Source of the DNA: an uncultured Eubacteriales bacterium
Lineage (GTDB): Bacteria > Bacillota > Clostridia > Oscillospirales > Oscillospiraceae
Direction of reading: 5' to 3'
Length of the DNA: 46,965 bases
Assembly (NCBI GenBank): GCA_900549485.1
Contig: UROG01000017.1
Location: 1-46,965 of the forward strand
The stretch's first letter is position 1; every line of letters begins with the position of its first letter. The position numbers and the translations under genes were made by a program. The notes under the pieces are model-generated. The model made no database searches and was not told where the DNA came from. It saw only the letters and a program-made list of their open reading frames with translations. Shown piece by piece: positions 36,970 to 45,810 of this stretch.

Positions 36970-37968
36970 ATGAAAAAGTTCCTGTCATTGGTTCTGGTTC
37001 TCGCAATGGTTCTCGCCCTCGGCGTTACCGCTTGCGCAGCAGACGAGTACGAAATCGTTGTAGTCCCCAAGGATTCCTCCAACCCCTGGTTCGTCCGCAT
37101 GAAGGCCGGCGTTGACGAGTACGCCGCCGCTCATGACGATCATGAGATTTACCAGAAGGGCACCGACGAGATCGATGCTACCAAGCAGGCTCAGCTGGTA
37201 GAAGACCTCATTGCTCAGGGCGTTGACGCTATCTGCGTTGTCCCCGTTGACATTGAGTCCATGGACGCCGCTCTCAAGAAGGCAAAGGAAGCCGGCATCG
37301 TTGTAATTGCACACGAAGGCGCTGACCTCAAGAACGTCGATTACGATATAGAAGCTTTCTCCAACGCCGGTTATGGTGCATTCATTATGGATAACCTTGC
37401 AGAAGCAATGGGCGAAGAAGGCCTCTACACCACCATGGTCGCCGACCTGACCAACGGCTCCCACAATGAATGGGCAGACGCAGGCGTTGCTCACCAGAAG
37501 GAAAAGTACCCCAACATGACCCTCATCGAGGATATGCCCCGCGTTGAGTCTCACGACAACGGCGACACCGCCTACAACGTGGCAAAAGAGCTGTTCAAGA
37601 AGTACCCCGATCTCAAGGGTATCATGGGCACCTCCTCCTTCGATGCTCCGGGCGTTGCACGCGCTATCGAAGAGCTCGGTCTTGTTGACAAAGCATTTAC
37701 CTCCGGCACCGGTATGCCCGCCGACAATGCGGAGCTGCTCAAGTCCGGCGTTGTCAAGTCCCTCACCCTCTGGGATCCCGCTCTGGCAGGTCAGGCAATG
37801 ATCTCCCTTGCGATCAAGGTCCTCAACGGTGAAGAGATCGGCGCTCCTGTTGACCTCGGTGTCGAAGGCTACACCGGCCTCACCTTCCGTGAAGGCTCCG
37901 AGACCGTCCTCGAAGGACAGGGCTGGGTCGTCATCACTGCGGAGAACGTTGACAGCTTCGGCTTCTGA
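36970..37968 (+). CDS. Sugar ABC transporter, substrate-binding protein (RhaS/RbsB-like)
   Basis: 332 aa. N-terminal signal peptide (MKKFLSLVLVLAMVLALG) with VTAC, usable as a lipobox with Cys22. Two Rossmann-like lobes follow: YEIVVVPKDSSNPWFVRMKAG at the start, VEDLIAQGVDAICVVPVD, GTSSFDAPGVARAIEELG and GYTGLTFREGSETV at the end. The pattern resembles the rhamnose/autoinducer-2 class of periplasmic-binding protein 1. It delivers sugar to the membrane parts encoded downstream. Separated from the ATPase gene by a stem-loop, a usual way to keep more binding protein. Confidence 0.88.
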   Translation: MKKFLSLVLVLAMVLALGVTACAADEYEIVVVPKDSSNPWFVRMKAGVDEYAAAHDDHEIYQKGTDEIDATKQAQLVEDLIAQGVDAICVVPVDIESMDAALKKAKEAGIVVIAHEGADLKNVDYDIEAFSNAGYGAFIMDNLAEAMGEEGLYTTMVADLTNGSHNEWADAGVAHQKEKYPNMTLIEDMPRVESHDNGDTAYNVAKELFKKYPDLKGIMGTSSFDAPGVARAIEELGLVDKAFTSGTGMPADNAELLKSGVVKSLTLWDPALAGQAMISLAIKVLNGEEIGAPVDLGVEGYTGLTFREGSETVLEGQGWVVITAENVDSFGF

Positions 37969-38007
37969 TTTGATTTTCAAATCGACTAATCTCATATAAA
38001 AAGACCA

Positions 38008-38043
38008 TTCTGCCGATCTCTCTTCAGGGGGAGGTCGGCAGAA
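38008..38043 (+). other. mRNA stem-loop after the binding-protein gene
   Basis: TTCTGCCGATCTC pairs with GAGGTCGGCAGAA (13 bp, one G-T). No T run follows, so it is probably not a terminator but stabilises the upstream message, as is common after binding-protein genes. Confidence 0.6.
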
Positions 38044-38061
38044 CGGATTAGTGGAGGTTTT

Positions 38062-39546
38062 ATGCCACAATCTCTATTGAAAGCGGTCGGCATCAGCAAG
38101 TCCTTTGCCGGTGTCCACGCACTTAAAAACGTCTCTCTTGAAATACAGCCCGGCGAGATCCATTGTCTGGCGGGAGAGAACGGATGCGGAAAATCCACAT
38201 TAATAAAGATAATCTCCGGCGTCTATCAGATGGACTCCGGCTATATTGAGTTCAACGGAAAAAAACTCACAAAAATTACCCCGTCCGAGGCTCTTGCTCT
38301 CGGCATACAGGTAATTTATCAGGATTTCGCGGTTTTCCCGAACCTCACTGTCATGGAAAATCTCGCTATCAACACGGAGCTTGCCGCGAAGCGCAAGTTT
38401 GTTAATTGGAAAAGAATGCGCAGGATTGCGGAGGACGCCATTGCAAAGATCGACTTTCAGGTCGATCTGGACGCGCTTGTCGGCTCCCTCTCGGTTGCCG
38501 AGAAGCAGATGGTTGCAATTTGCCGCGCCCTGATGTCAGATGCAAAGCTTATCATCATGGATGAGCCTACGACCGCCCTTACCAAAAAGGAAGTAAAGGC
38601 GCTGTTCAACATTATCCTCAAGCTCAAAGCACAGGGTATCGCAATTCTGTTCGTAAGCCATAAATTGAACGAGGTTTTTGAAATCTCCGAACGGTTCACC
38701 ATTTTCAGAAACGGTGAGCTTGTTGTCACCGGCTCCACCAAGGAGCTTGACGACAAGAAGTTTACATACTACATGACCGGGCGCGAATTTGAAAGCCGTA
38801 TCTTCAAGCCTGAAAAGCTCTCCGAAAAGCCCGTGTTTGAGCTTAGTGGTCTTGGACTGCGGGGTTATTTCGACGATATAAACCTCAGCGTCAGAGGCGG
38901 AGAGATCCTCGGCATCACGGGACTTCTCGACTCCGGAAGAACTGAGCTTGCTCTTGCCATGTTCGGTCTGAAAAAGCCGGACAGCGGCAAGATATTCAAG
39001 GACGGCAAGGAGATCAGGATATCTTCCCCCCGCGATGCGATCAAAGCCGGTATCGGCTATGTTCCCGAAGACAGGCTCTCCGAGGGTCTGTTCCTCCCGC
39101 AGGCAATAGGCGACAACATTGTCGTTTCCGAGCTTGACAAGCTGAGCAGCGCCGCCGGAATATTTGACCGCAAAAAGGCTGACGAGGAAAAGCATCATTG
39201 GGTCGATGAGCTTGAGATAAAAACTCCCGACCACAACAATGCCGCCTCCACGCTCTCCGGCGGAAACCAGCAGAGGATCGTCCTGTCCAAGTGGATGGCG
39301 GTCAACCCCGATGTGCTTATCCTCAACGGTCCCACCGTGGGCGTTGATATCGGCTCGAAGCACGATATTCACGCCATCCTTCAGAAGCAGGCAAAGGAAG
39401 GCATGGCCGTTATAATCATTTCCGACGACCTTCCCGAGATTCTTCAGAACTGCTCGCGTATTATCGTGATAAAAGACGGCCGCTTTGTTGCGGAAATGAA
39501 CGCGGAGGACGCATCCGAGGATGCCATCCTCGACAAGATGATGTAA
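38062..39546 (+). CDS. Sugar ABC transporter, double ATPase (RhaT/RbsA-like)
   Basis: 494 aa, two nucleotide-binding domains. Domain 1 has Walker A GENGCGKST (~residue 35), a degenerate signature (SVAEKQM) and Walker B LIIMDEPTTAL. Domain 2 has the weak Walker A GLLDSGRTE, as usual in this class, and the signature LSGGNQQRIVLSKW with LILNGPTVGVD. It powers import with the two permeases. Located between binding protein and permease genes; spacing 93 bases with a strong stem-loop before it. Confidence 0.9.
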   Translation: MPQSLLKAVGISKSFAGVHALKNVSLEIQPGEIHCLAGENGCGKSTLIKIISGVYQMDSGYIEFNGKKLTKITPSEALALGIQVIYQDFAVFPNLTVMENLAINTELAAKRKFVNWKRMRRIAEDAIAKIDFQVDLDALVGSLSVAEKQMVAICRALMSDAKLIIMDEPTTALTKKEVKALFNIILKLKAQGIAILFVSHKLNEVFEISERFTIFRNGELVVTGSTKELDDKKFTYYMTGREFESRIFKPEKLSEKPVFELSGLGLRGYFDDINLSVRGGEILGITGLLDSGRTELALAMFGLKKPDSGKIFKDGKEIRISSPRDAIKAGIGYVPEDRLSEGLFLPQAIGDNIVVSELDKLSSAAGIFDRKKADEEKHHWVDELEIKTPDHNNAASTLSGGNQQRIVLSKWMAVNPDVLILNGPTVGVDIGSKHDIHAILQKQAKEGMAVIIISDDLPEILQNCSRIIVIKDGRFVAEMNAEDASEDAILDKMM

Positions 39547-39558
39547 GGAGGTACAGGT

Positions 39559-40581
39559 ATGGGAAAATTTATCAAAAACCTCACCCGCAAAAATGAGTTC
39601 TATACTTTTCTCCTTATCGTTCTGCTTGCTGCCGCCATTGAGATAGCTTCCGGGCAGTTCTTTACCGCGAATAACTTTGTGGATATCCTTTCCGCAATGA
39701 TAGTCCCCGGTCTTTTCGCAATAGCGGAATTTATGGTGCTTGTCTCCGGCGGTATCGACGTCTCCTTCCCCGCCGCGGCCTCGCTCACGGTTTACGCCAC
39801 CACAAAATATCTCCTCGACGTTGACTACACCGGCGGCATTCTTCTTCCGCTGGCAATGGTCATTGTCCTCGGCGCGATCCTCGGCGCTTTCAACGGCTTT
39901 CTTATCGGCTACATGAACCTTACCCCCATGATCGTCACGCTCGGCGCCTCGTCCGTGTTCAAGGGGATAATGCAGGGTGCGCTCAACTCCAAGCAGCTCG
40001 CCGTTATTCCTTCCGGCATGAAGAAATTCGGCGTTGACGCTCTGTTTACCTCTACTAACCCCGTATCCGGGCTGACATCAAAAATGCCGATGACGTTTAT
40101 CATATTTGTGATTGCCCTGATACTTGCGTATATCCTGCTGAAGTATACCTTCTTCGGCCGCGGCATCTACGCCATCGGCGGTAATCCCCAGAGCGCACGC
40201 TGCGCCGGTTACAAGGTAGAGCGGACGAAGTTCCTTGTCTACGTGATCAGCGGCGCGATCGCCGGCATAGGCGGTCTTTGCCGCGTCTGCGTCATGCAGC
40301 AGTGCCACCCGACGAATATGCTCGGCATGGAGATGAACGTTATCGCGGGCGTCGTTCTCGGCGGCACGGCGATAACGGGCGGCTCCGGCTCTCTGGCCGG
40401 GTGCTTCCTCGGCACCGCGCTTATCGTCATGGTTGAAAACTCCATGATAATGCTCGGCATCCCCACCACGTGGAAAAACGTGTTCACCGGCGCACTTATC
40501 GTGATTGGCGTGGGTATCAGCGCAATGCAGGTCAAGCGCGCCGAAAAAGCCGCCGAGCTTGCAAGAAAGGAGAGAGCATGA
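39559..40581 (+). CDS. Sugar ABC transporter permease 1
   Basis: 340 aa with about eight to ten membrane helices. It shows the RbsC-like family features: VDILSAMIVPGLFAIAEFMVL, SGGIDVSFPAAASLTVY, GALLGAFNGF-type block (here GAILGAFNGFLIGY), IYAIGGNPQSARCAGY, and the loop MNVIAGVVLGGTAITGGSGS that contacts the ATPase. Its stop overlaps the next gene's start (ATGA). The subunit pairs with permease 2 to make a heterodimeric channel like RhaP/RhaQ. Confidence 0.88.
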   Translation: MGKFIKNLTRKNEFYTFLLIVLLAAAIEIASGQFFTANNFVDILSAMIVPGLFAIAEFMVLVSGGIDVSFPAAASLTVYATTKYLLDVDYTGGILLPLAMVIVLGAILGAFNGFLIGYMNLTPMIVTLGASSVFKGIMQGALNSKQLAVIPSGMKKFGVDALFTSTNPVSGLTSKMPMTFIIFVIALILAYILLKYTFFGRGIYAIGGNPQSARCAGYKVERTKFLVYVISGAIAGIGGLCRVCVMQQCHPTNMLGMEMNVIAGVVLGGTAITGGSGSLAGCFLGTALIVMVENSMIMLGIPTTWKNVFTGALIVIGVGISAMQVKRAEKAAELARKERA

Positions 40582-41573
40582 TGGAAACCATAAAGAGAGT
40601 GTACAACAAAAACCGTCAGGTTTTCCGCATACTTCTCATTATCGCGCTCTGGCTGGTCTTCATGGCGCTTACCAAGCCCAAGAAGTTCTATTCCTTTAAG
40701 AATTTCCAGACCATTGCAAGTCAGTTCCCCGAATACGGTCTGATGGCTCTCGGCTGTATGCTGTGCATGATGACCAGCGGCATCGACCTTTCGTGCGTCG
40801 GCGTTGCCAACCTCACATCCATTCTCGTCGTCAATATGCTCATTGCCCGCTTCGGTGCGGACGGTACAATGCCGCTGGGCTACACCGTCGTTATGTTTGC
40901 CCTCGCCGTCGTCATCGGTGCGGCGGCAGGCACATTCAACGGATTTTTGATTTCAACTATCGGCGTTCCGCCTATCCTCGCAACCCTCGGCGTCAATGAG
41001 CTGCTCACGGGTATCAGCATCGTCCTCACCGGCGGCAGCCCCGTTTCCTCCTTCCCCAAGCAGTTCTGTGAGCTGTTCTCGGAAAATATCGGAGGCATCG
41101 TACCTGTCAGGCTGATTTTGTTCATCGTCGTCGCGCTGATAATATGGTTCATGCTTGAAAAGACAAGCTACGGTCTTAAGATCAAGCTTCTTGGAACAAA
41201 CCAGAACGTTTCAAAGTTCTCCGGGCTGAATAACGTCGGGCTTGTTATCAAGACCTATCTCATTTCCGGCGTCTGCTCCGCGCTGGGCGGTATGCTTATG
41301 ATGTCGAACTACGCCTCCGTCAGAGCCGATTACGGTTCACAGTACACCATGCAGGCAATCCTCATCGTCGTTCTCGGCGGCGTCAGCCCCAACGGCGGCA
41401 CCGGCAGACTTTCCGGCGTCGTCACGGCGATAGTCCTGCTCAAGCTTCTTGAATCCGGCATCAACAGGTTCCACAACATCTCCAGCTATTATATCTCCCT
41501 TATCTGGGGCGGCGTCCTTATCCTCGCGCTTATTATGGACTACTTCTCCAACGGGCAGCACAAGAAAGTATAA
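40578..41573 (+). CDS. Sugar ABC transporter permease 2
   Basis: 331 aa, overlapping permease 1 by 4 bases; two ATG in a row, the first with AAGGAGAGAGC. Same family: MALGCMLCMMTSGIDLSCVG, GAAAGTFNGFLIST, LLGTNQNVSKFSGLNNVGLV, ILIVVLGGVSPNGGTG. Two unlike permeases are the pattern of rhamnose- and autoinducer-2-type importers rather than the ribose one. The conserved cytoplasmic loop agrees with binding the shared ATPase. Confidence 0.88.
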   Translation: MMETIKRVYNKNRQVFRILLIIALWLVFMALTKPKKFYSFKNFQTIASQFPEYGLMALGCMLCMMTSGIDLSCVGVANLTSILVVNMLIARFGADGTMPLGYTVVMFALAVVIGAAAGTFNGFLISTIGVPPILATLGVNELLTGISIVLTGGSPVSSFPKQFCELFSENIGGIVPVRLILFIVVALIIWFMLEKTSYGLKIKLLGTNQNVSKFSGLNNVGLVIKTYLISGVCSALGGMLMMSNYASVRADYGSQYTMQAILIVVLGGVSPNGGTGRLSGVVTAIVLLKLLESGINRFHNISSYYISLIWGGVLILALIMDYFSNGQHKKV

Positions 41574-41584
41574 CGGAGGGACTT

Positions 41585-41914
41585 ATGGCAAAGAAAGCGT
41601 ATTTCGGGCAGATAGGCAAGCTCAAAAAGGATAAGATAGAGGAATATGAGGAGCTTCACGCCAACACGTGGCCTCATATCCGTCAGCTTATCCGCGACTG
41701 CAATCTGGTCAACTATTCCATTTTCCGCTATGAGGACATGGTTTTCTCCTATTATGAATATATCGGGGACGATTATGAAGCCGATATGGCGAAAATGGCG
41801 GCTGACGAGATAAATCAGAAATGGTGGGACTGCACACATCCCTGCTTTGAGAACAAGGTTTACGGCGATGCGGACTACTATTTTGATATGAAGCAGATCT
41901 TCTATAACGAGTGA
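41585..41914 (+). CDS. rhaM: L-rhamnose mutarotase
   Basis: 109 aa, the family's usual length. Motifs of RhaM/DUF718: AYFGQIGKLKKDKIEEYEELH, NTWPHIRQLIRDCNLVNYSIF, FSYYEYIGDDYEADMAKM, WWDCTHPCF. The His in ELHANTWP and the tyrosines are the proposed catalytic and binding residues. It interconverts anomers of L-rhamnose to feed the isomerase that follows. The ribosome site is GGAGGGA. Placed directly after the importer genes. Confidence 0.88.
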   Translation: MAKKAYFGQIGKLKKDKIEEYEELHANTWPHIRQLIRDCNLVNYSIFRYEDMVFSYYEYIGDDYEADMAKMAADEINQKWWDCTHPCFENKVYGDADYYFDMKQIFYNE

Positions 41915-41927
41915 TTCTTAATTTTAT

Positions 41928-41958
41928 AACTCGCGGTCAAGCACGCTGGCCGCGAGTT
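41928..41958 (+). other. Stem-loop between rhaM and rhaA
   Basis: AACTCGCGG and CCGCGAGTT (9 bp) followed by TTAGT. Only two T follow, so it is a partial terminator or an RNA-stability element. Expression of rhaA may be lower than of rhaM. Confidence 0.5.
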
Positions 41959-41984
41959 TTAGTCAAACAAAAGGAGAAGCAATA

Positions 41985-43265
41985 ATGTACAAAGCACCAA
42001 ACGAAGCGATTATTCTTCGTAATTATGAGGACGCAAAAGAGGTCTACGCCTCTTTGGGTCTTGATACCGACAAAGCGCTTGCCGATTTCAAAAAGGTCGG
42101 CATCTCCATAAACAGCTGGGCCGGCGACGACGTGACCGGCTTTGAGGTACACGACGGCGCGGTGCACTCGGAAAACACCGTTACCGGCAACTACCCCGGT
42201 AAGGCGCGCAACGGCGATGAGCTGCGTCAGGATATCGCGCAGGCGATGAAGTTTATTCCCTGCACTTCCCGTCTCGGTCTTCAGAGTATGCACGCGGAAG
42301 CCAAGGGCAAAAAAGAGCGCTGCGATTATGACGTTGAGGATTTCAGGGGCTATATCGACTTTGCAAAGGAAAAGAAGATAGCCATCGACTATAACGTCTC
42401 CTACTTCACGCATCCCATGATGAAAGACGGCTGCTCCCTCGCCTCCCCCGACGACGCAGTGCGCGAATACTGGGTAAAGGCCGGCGTCAACGGCCGCCGT
42501 ATCTGCGAGGCAATCGGCAAGGAGCTTGACTGCCGCGTCTTCAACAACACGTGGACGCCCGACGGCGTAAAGGATCTGACAGTTGACCGTCTCGGTTACA
42601 GGGAACGCCTCAAGGATTCTCTCGACAAAATTTACGCCGAGAAGCTCGACCAGAGATATATCTGCGACTGCATGGAGGGCAAGGTCTTCTCCATCGCCAA
42701 CGAATGCTTTACCGCCGGTTCGCATGATTTCTATATCGCATACGCCGCCAAGAACAACCTCGGTCTGACCATTGACACCGGTCACTTCCACCCCACCGAA
42801 AACTTTGCCGATAAGATTTCCGCGCTCAAGCCCTTCCTCGGCGGGTTCATGTTCCACCTGTCACGCGGCGTCCGCTGGGACTCCGACCACACCCTCATTC
42901 AGGAAGATGCGCTCTTCCAGGTCTTTCAGGAGCTTGTCCGTGCGGATCTGCTGTTCAGCAAGAACGTGGCGATCGGTCTTGATTTCTTCGACGCCCAGAT
43001 CAACCGCGTCAGCGCATGGATAATCGGCTCCCGCGCCGCGGGCAAGGCAATGCTGGCGGCACTGCTTGAGCCGACAAAGCTCATGAAGGATGCGGAGTAT
43101 TCCGGCAACCTCGGCAAGCGTCTCGCGCTTCTTGAAGAGTGCAAGAATCTGCCGTTGAACGCCGTGTGGGATTATCTCTGCCTCACCACCGGCACCGGCG
43201 TCGGCATGAGCTGGATAGAAGAAATGGACAAGTACGAAAAAGACGTACAGTTCAAGAGACTCTGA
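41985..43265 (+). CDS. rhaA: L-rhamnose isomerase
   Basis: 426 aa, close to the E. coli RhaA length. It shows NSWAGDDVTGFE, ARNGDELRQDI and SRLGLQSMHAEAKGK. DYNVSYFTHPMMKDG and NTWTPDGVKDLTVDRLG follow, and the metal-binding section contains ANECFTAGSHDFYI and LTIDTGHFHPTENFADKIS. It converts L-rhamnose to L-rhamnulose. RhaA enzymes also act on L-lyxose, L-mannose, D-allose and D-ribose-like substrates, which may matter given the rbsD and rbsK neighbours. Start has AAAGGAGAAGC. Confidence 0.9.
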   Translation: MYKAPNEAIILRNYEDAKEVYASLGLDTDKALADFKKVGISINSWAGDDVTGFEVHDGAVHSENTVTGNYPGKARNGDELRQDIAQAMKFIPCTSRLGLQSMHAEAKGKKERCDYDVEDFRGYIDFAKEKKIAIDYNVSYFTHPMMKDGCSLASPDDAVREYWVKAGVNGRRICEAIGKELDCRVFNNTWTPDGVKDLTVDRLGYRERLKDSLDKIYAEKLDQRYICDCMEGKVFSIANECFTAGSHDFYIAYAAKNNLGLTIDTGHFHPTENFADKISALKPFLGGFMFHLSRGVRWDSDHTLIQEDALFQVFQELVRADLLFSKNVAIGLDFFDAQINRVSAWIIGSRAAGKAMLAALLEPTKLMKDAEYSGNLGKRLALLEECKNLPLNAVWDYLCLTTGTGVGMSWIEEMDKYEKDVQFKRL

Positions 43266-43266
43266 T

Positions 43267-43662
43267 ATGAAAAAGGACAGACTTCTCAACCCCGATATTC
43301 TCTCTGCGGTCGCTTCACTCGGACATACAGAGTATTTCTGCATTGCTGACTGCGGGCTGCCCATACCGACCGGCGTAAAGACGGTTGACATTTCGCTCAC
43401 TGCCGGTATTCCGTCGTTCATGGACGTGCTGAAAGCCGTCAACAGTGAGCTTGTAAGCGAGTCGTATATCCTTGCGGAGGAGATCGAGACGGTCAACCCG
43501 TCAAAGCTTGCGGAGATAAAGGCGGAGCTTGGGGATATGCCGTACCGAACGGTTCCGCACGAGCAGTTCAAAAAGCTGCTGTCCGGCGCGAAGTGCGTTG
43601 TGCGCACCGGCGAAACCAGCTCCTACGCCAACATAATCCTCATCGGCGGGGTCAATTTCTGA
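43267..43662 (+). CDS. rbsD: D-ribose pyranase (RbsD/FucU family)
   Basis: 131 aa. Motifs: MKKDRLLNPDILSAVASLGHTE with catalytic His20, IADCGLPIPTGVKTVDISL with Asp28, and the end VVRTGETSSYANIILIGGV with the sugar-contacting Tyr-Ala-Asn. It opens the pyranose form of ribose-like sugars so that the kinase can use them. The gene starts one base after the rhaA stop. It fits the ribokinase-like gene at the front of the operon. It could also act as a general mutarotase for the imported sugar. Confidence 0.88.
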   Translation: MKKDRLLNPDILSAVASLGHTEYFCIADCGLPIPTGVKTVDISLTAGIPSFMDVLKAVNSELVSESYILAEEIETVNPSKLAEIKAELGDMPYRTVPHEQFKKLLSGAKCVVRTGETSSYANIILIGGVNF

Positions 43663-43676
43663 TATCATTTCCCAAC

Positions 43677-43727
43677 AAAAACAGAGAGGAAGAAATCACA
43701 AAAAAGGATTTCTTCCTCTCTGTTTTT
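43677..43727. terminator. Strong bidirectional terminator ending the sugar operon
   Basis: A perfect 21-bp stem (AAAAACAGAGAGGAAG..., partner ...CTTCCTCTCTGTTTTT) with a 9-base loop. T runs occur on both strands, so it also ends the leftward gene at 43743. Confidence 0.92.
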
Positions 43728-43742
43728 GCGCCTGCTTTCTCC

Positions 43743-44573
43743 TCAGCCTATCTCCATATAGACCGTAAAGCTTGTTTCCCTGCCTGCAAGATAAAAACGC
43801 GTATTATCGTTGACGATCACCGGCTCGTTGGGTTTAAGCTTGGTGCCGTCCTGAAGAAAGGTCCCGCAGCTTGATCCCATATCCATGAGCATGACCTGCC
43901 CCTGCCGAAGCTTCAGGCAGCAGTGGATACGGCTTATTCCCTTTGTTTCCGCCGGAAAACCAACATTGCAGTTGCTTTTGCTTCTGCCTATGCACAGCGT
44001 ATCGCCGGAAGAAAACACCTGTCCTGCCAGCGCGCCCGTGTTGCACAGAAGCTTTATCCTTACGGAAGGCTCATGCACGGCTTGGCGGCGGTCTGCAGGA
44101 ATTGCAGGCGCCGGCATCGGAGCAGTGACCGGATTGTCCGCATAGCCGCTTTCTCTCGCCCTGCTCACTCCGTCGTTCGTGTCGGCAGGGCTTGGACCGT
44201 ACGCGTTATCGCCGTAGGTGCTCTGCTCACACAGCCATATCAACAGTATTATTGCGCCGACAACCGGTATAAGATTGATAAAAATACACGCGCCAGATCG
44301 GTTGGTATCGTGAAGTCTCCTGCATGTCACGGCAAGAGATGGAATAAGCGACGCCAATAGGTAGAGATAGTAAATGCACCATATAATGACTGCCGCAATA
44401 ATTCCTGCTTCCGATCCTTCTTCGATGTCAGGAATAAAGAAAAGCGAACACACTGAGACGACTACGATAGAAAGGCAGAGATTGAACAGCCAGAAATACC
44501 AATACTCGCTTCTCTTGCTGCGGCCGCGAAAAACCGCATATTTTCTGAATACAGTCTTTACTTCTTTCCACAT
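43743..44573 (-). CDS. DUF805 membrane protein with FHA domain
   Basis: 276 aa. Residues ~1-130 are a DUF805 membrane domain with four hydrophobic helices (EYWYFWLFNLCLSIVVVSV, AVIIWCIYYLYLLASLIP) and the family block AVTCRRLHDTNRSG. A Pro/Ala linker is followed by an FHA domain at ~180-270 (LCIGRSKSNCNVGFP, ISRIHCCLKL, SSCGTFLQDG), with the phospho-Thr-binding Arg and Ser in place. It presumably reads phosphorylated partners at the membrane. Lies downstream of the FHA-protease gene in the same direction. Confidence 0.85.
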   Translation of the reverse strand: MWKEVKTVFRKYAVFRGRSKRSEYWYFWLFNLCLSIVVVSVCSLFFIPDIEEGSEAGIIAAVIIWCIYYLYLLASLIPSLAVTCRRLHDTNRSGACIFINLIPVVGAIILLIWLCEQSTYGDNAYGPSPADTNDGVSRARESGYADNPVTAPMPAPAIPADRRQAVHEPSVRIKLLCNTGALAGQVFSSGDTLCIGRSKSNCNVGFPAETKGISRIHCCLKLRQGQVMLMDMGSSCGTFLQDGTKLKPNEPVIVNDNTRFYLAGRETSFTVYMEIG

Positions 44574-44590
44574 TTTCCCTTGTCCCCTCC

Positions 44591-45766
44591 TTACAGTAAT
44601 TTTGCGGATACAACAGCTTTCTCCGAGCCGATAAGAATATAGTCATTCGGCGATACCGTTACCGCCCTTCCCGGCATGACCTTTCTGCCGTCGGAAAGAT
44701 ATGTGCCGTATGAGGAGTTGAGATCTGTCACGGTGAGATTACCGTCCTTGAAAGCGATCTCGCAATGCACCTTGCTTACACCCGGCGTACCGTTCGGAAA
44801 TTCCATCTGACAGCCGCCGCCATAGCGGCCGACTGTAATTTTTCCTTTACCGACCACTGTTTTGCCGGCAATCGGACCGGTCACGCACTTTACTTCAATT
44901 TTTTTGTTTCTTTTTGTCAAAACAATTATGACCGCAGCAGCCGCGCCGATAACCGCCGCGCCCGCAATCACCGGAACAGCAATATTTTTGACGGCGCTTT
45001 CCGATTTGCCCGCTTTATCTGCCGCATCCGCATCGCCGCCGGCCTTCATGTATGCTATGCCCTGTCTGTCAAGAGCGCTCATTACATAATCCATGCTCAG
45101 GGCAAGCGACATTGCGTTGGTGTCCCATATAACCTGCGTGTTCATGCCGATCGCATTTCCGTCCATATCCACCATCGGTCCTCCGGAGTTGCCTCCGTTG
45201 AGTATGGCATCGGACATAACGTATTCAACCCCGTCGGAAATATATTTAAGGTTGCTTATCGAGCCTTTTGTGGCAGTGATATCATCGATTTCCGAATTGA
45301 GCCTTCCGTTGTCCGAAAAAACATCAGACAGTCCCGGAAAACCAAGACAGCACACATCATCGGTTATTGTCATTTCCTGCGGCGACTTCAGAGGAATCGG
45401 CACTCTGTTCTCAAGACTTCTTTCCAGACGCAGGATGGCTATGTCCTTCTGGACGTCACTGTAAATAACCGCTGCGCTTATCGCGGAATCTGCATTATGC
45501 TCCGTCACATATACCGCATTGGGATTTTCTTCCACAACATGATTATTCGTTACAACTATGCGCGTGTCATTTTCGTCTGTGCCAACCACAAACCCCGTGC
45601 CGGTTACAACAGCAGTACCATTAACGGGAAGAAACACTCTTACAACGCTGTTTCGTGCGCGCTCTACACCGGTTTCGGCAAATGAATATACTCCTGCGCT
45701 CATAACAACGCAAAATATCATTAATACCGCCAGAAACCGGTAAAAGACCTTTCTCTCTCTTTTCAC
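44591..45766 (-). CDS. Membrane trypsin-like serine protease with FHA domain
   Basis: 391 aa from the GTG at 45766 (GAGGAG eight bases upstream; an ATG at 45781 lacks such a site). A signal anchor (FLAVLMIFCVVMSAGVYSFA) is followed by an S1C/trypsin-like domain with the triad His (VVTNNHVVEE), Asp (VQKDIAILRL) and Ser (LNGGNSGGPMVD). Then a second membrane helix (VIGAAAAVIIVLTKR) and a C-terminal FHA domain (VGRYGGGCQMEF, VSKVHCEIAF, NSSYGTYLSDG). The protease is outside and the FHA inside the cell, linking phospho-signals to proteolysis. Genes of this kind occur with Ser/Thr kinases in Clostridia. Confidence 0.87.
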   Translation of the reverse strand: MKRERKVFYRFLAVLMIFCVVMSAGVYSFAETGVERARNSVVRVFLPVNGTAVVTGTGFVVGTDENDTRIVVTNNHVVEENPNAVYVTEHNADSAISAAVIYSDVQKDIAILRLERSLENRVPIPLKSPQEMTITDDVCCLGFPGLSDVFSDNGRLNSEIDDITATKGSISNLKYISDGVEYVMSDAILNGGNSGGPMVDMDGNAIGMNTQVIWDTNAMSLALSMDYVMSALDRQGIAYMKAGGDADAADKAGKSESAVKNIAVPVIAGAAVIGAAAAVIIVLTKRNKKIEVKCVTGPIAGKTVVGKGKITVGRYGGGCQMEFPNGTPGVSKVHCEIAFKDGNLTVTDLNSSYGTYLSDGRKVMPGRAVTVSPNDYILIGSEKAVVSAKLL

Positions 45767-45810
45767 ATCAGTTCTCCTCATCAAGCAATTGAATACACGC
45801 CGCTCATGTC

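Noticed and set aside
44765..45685. Rightward frame of 306 codons
   Set aside because: Antisense to the protease with its full catalytic triad.
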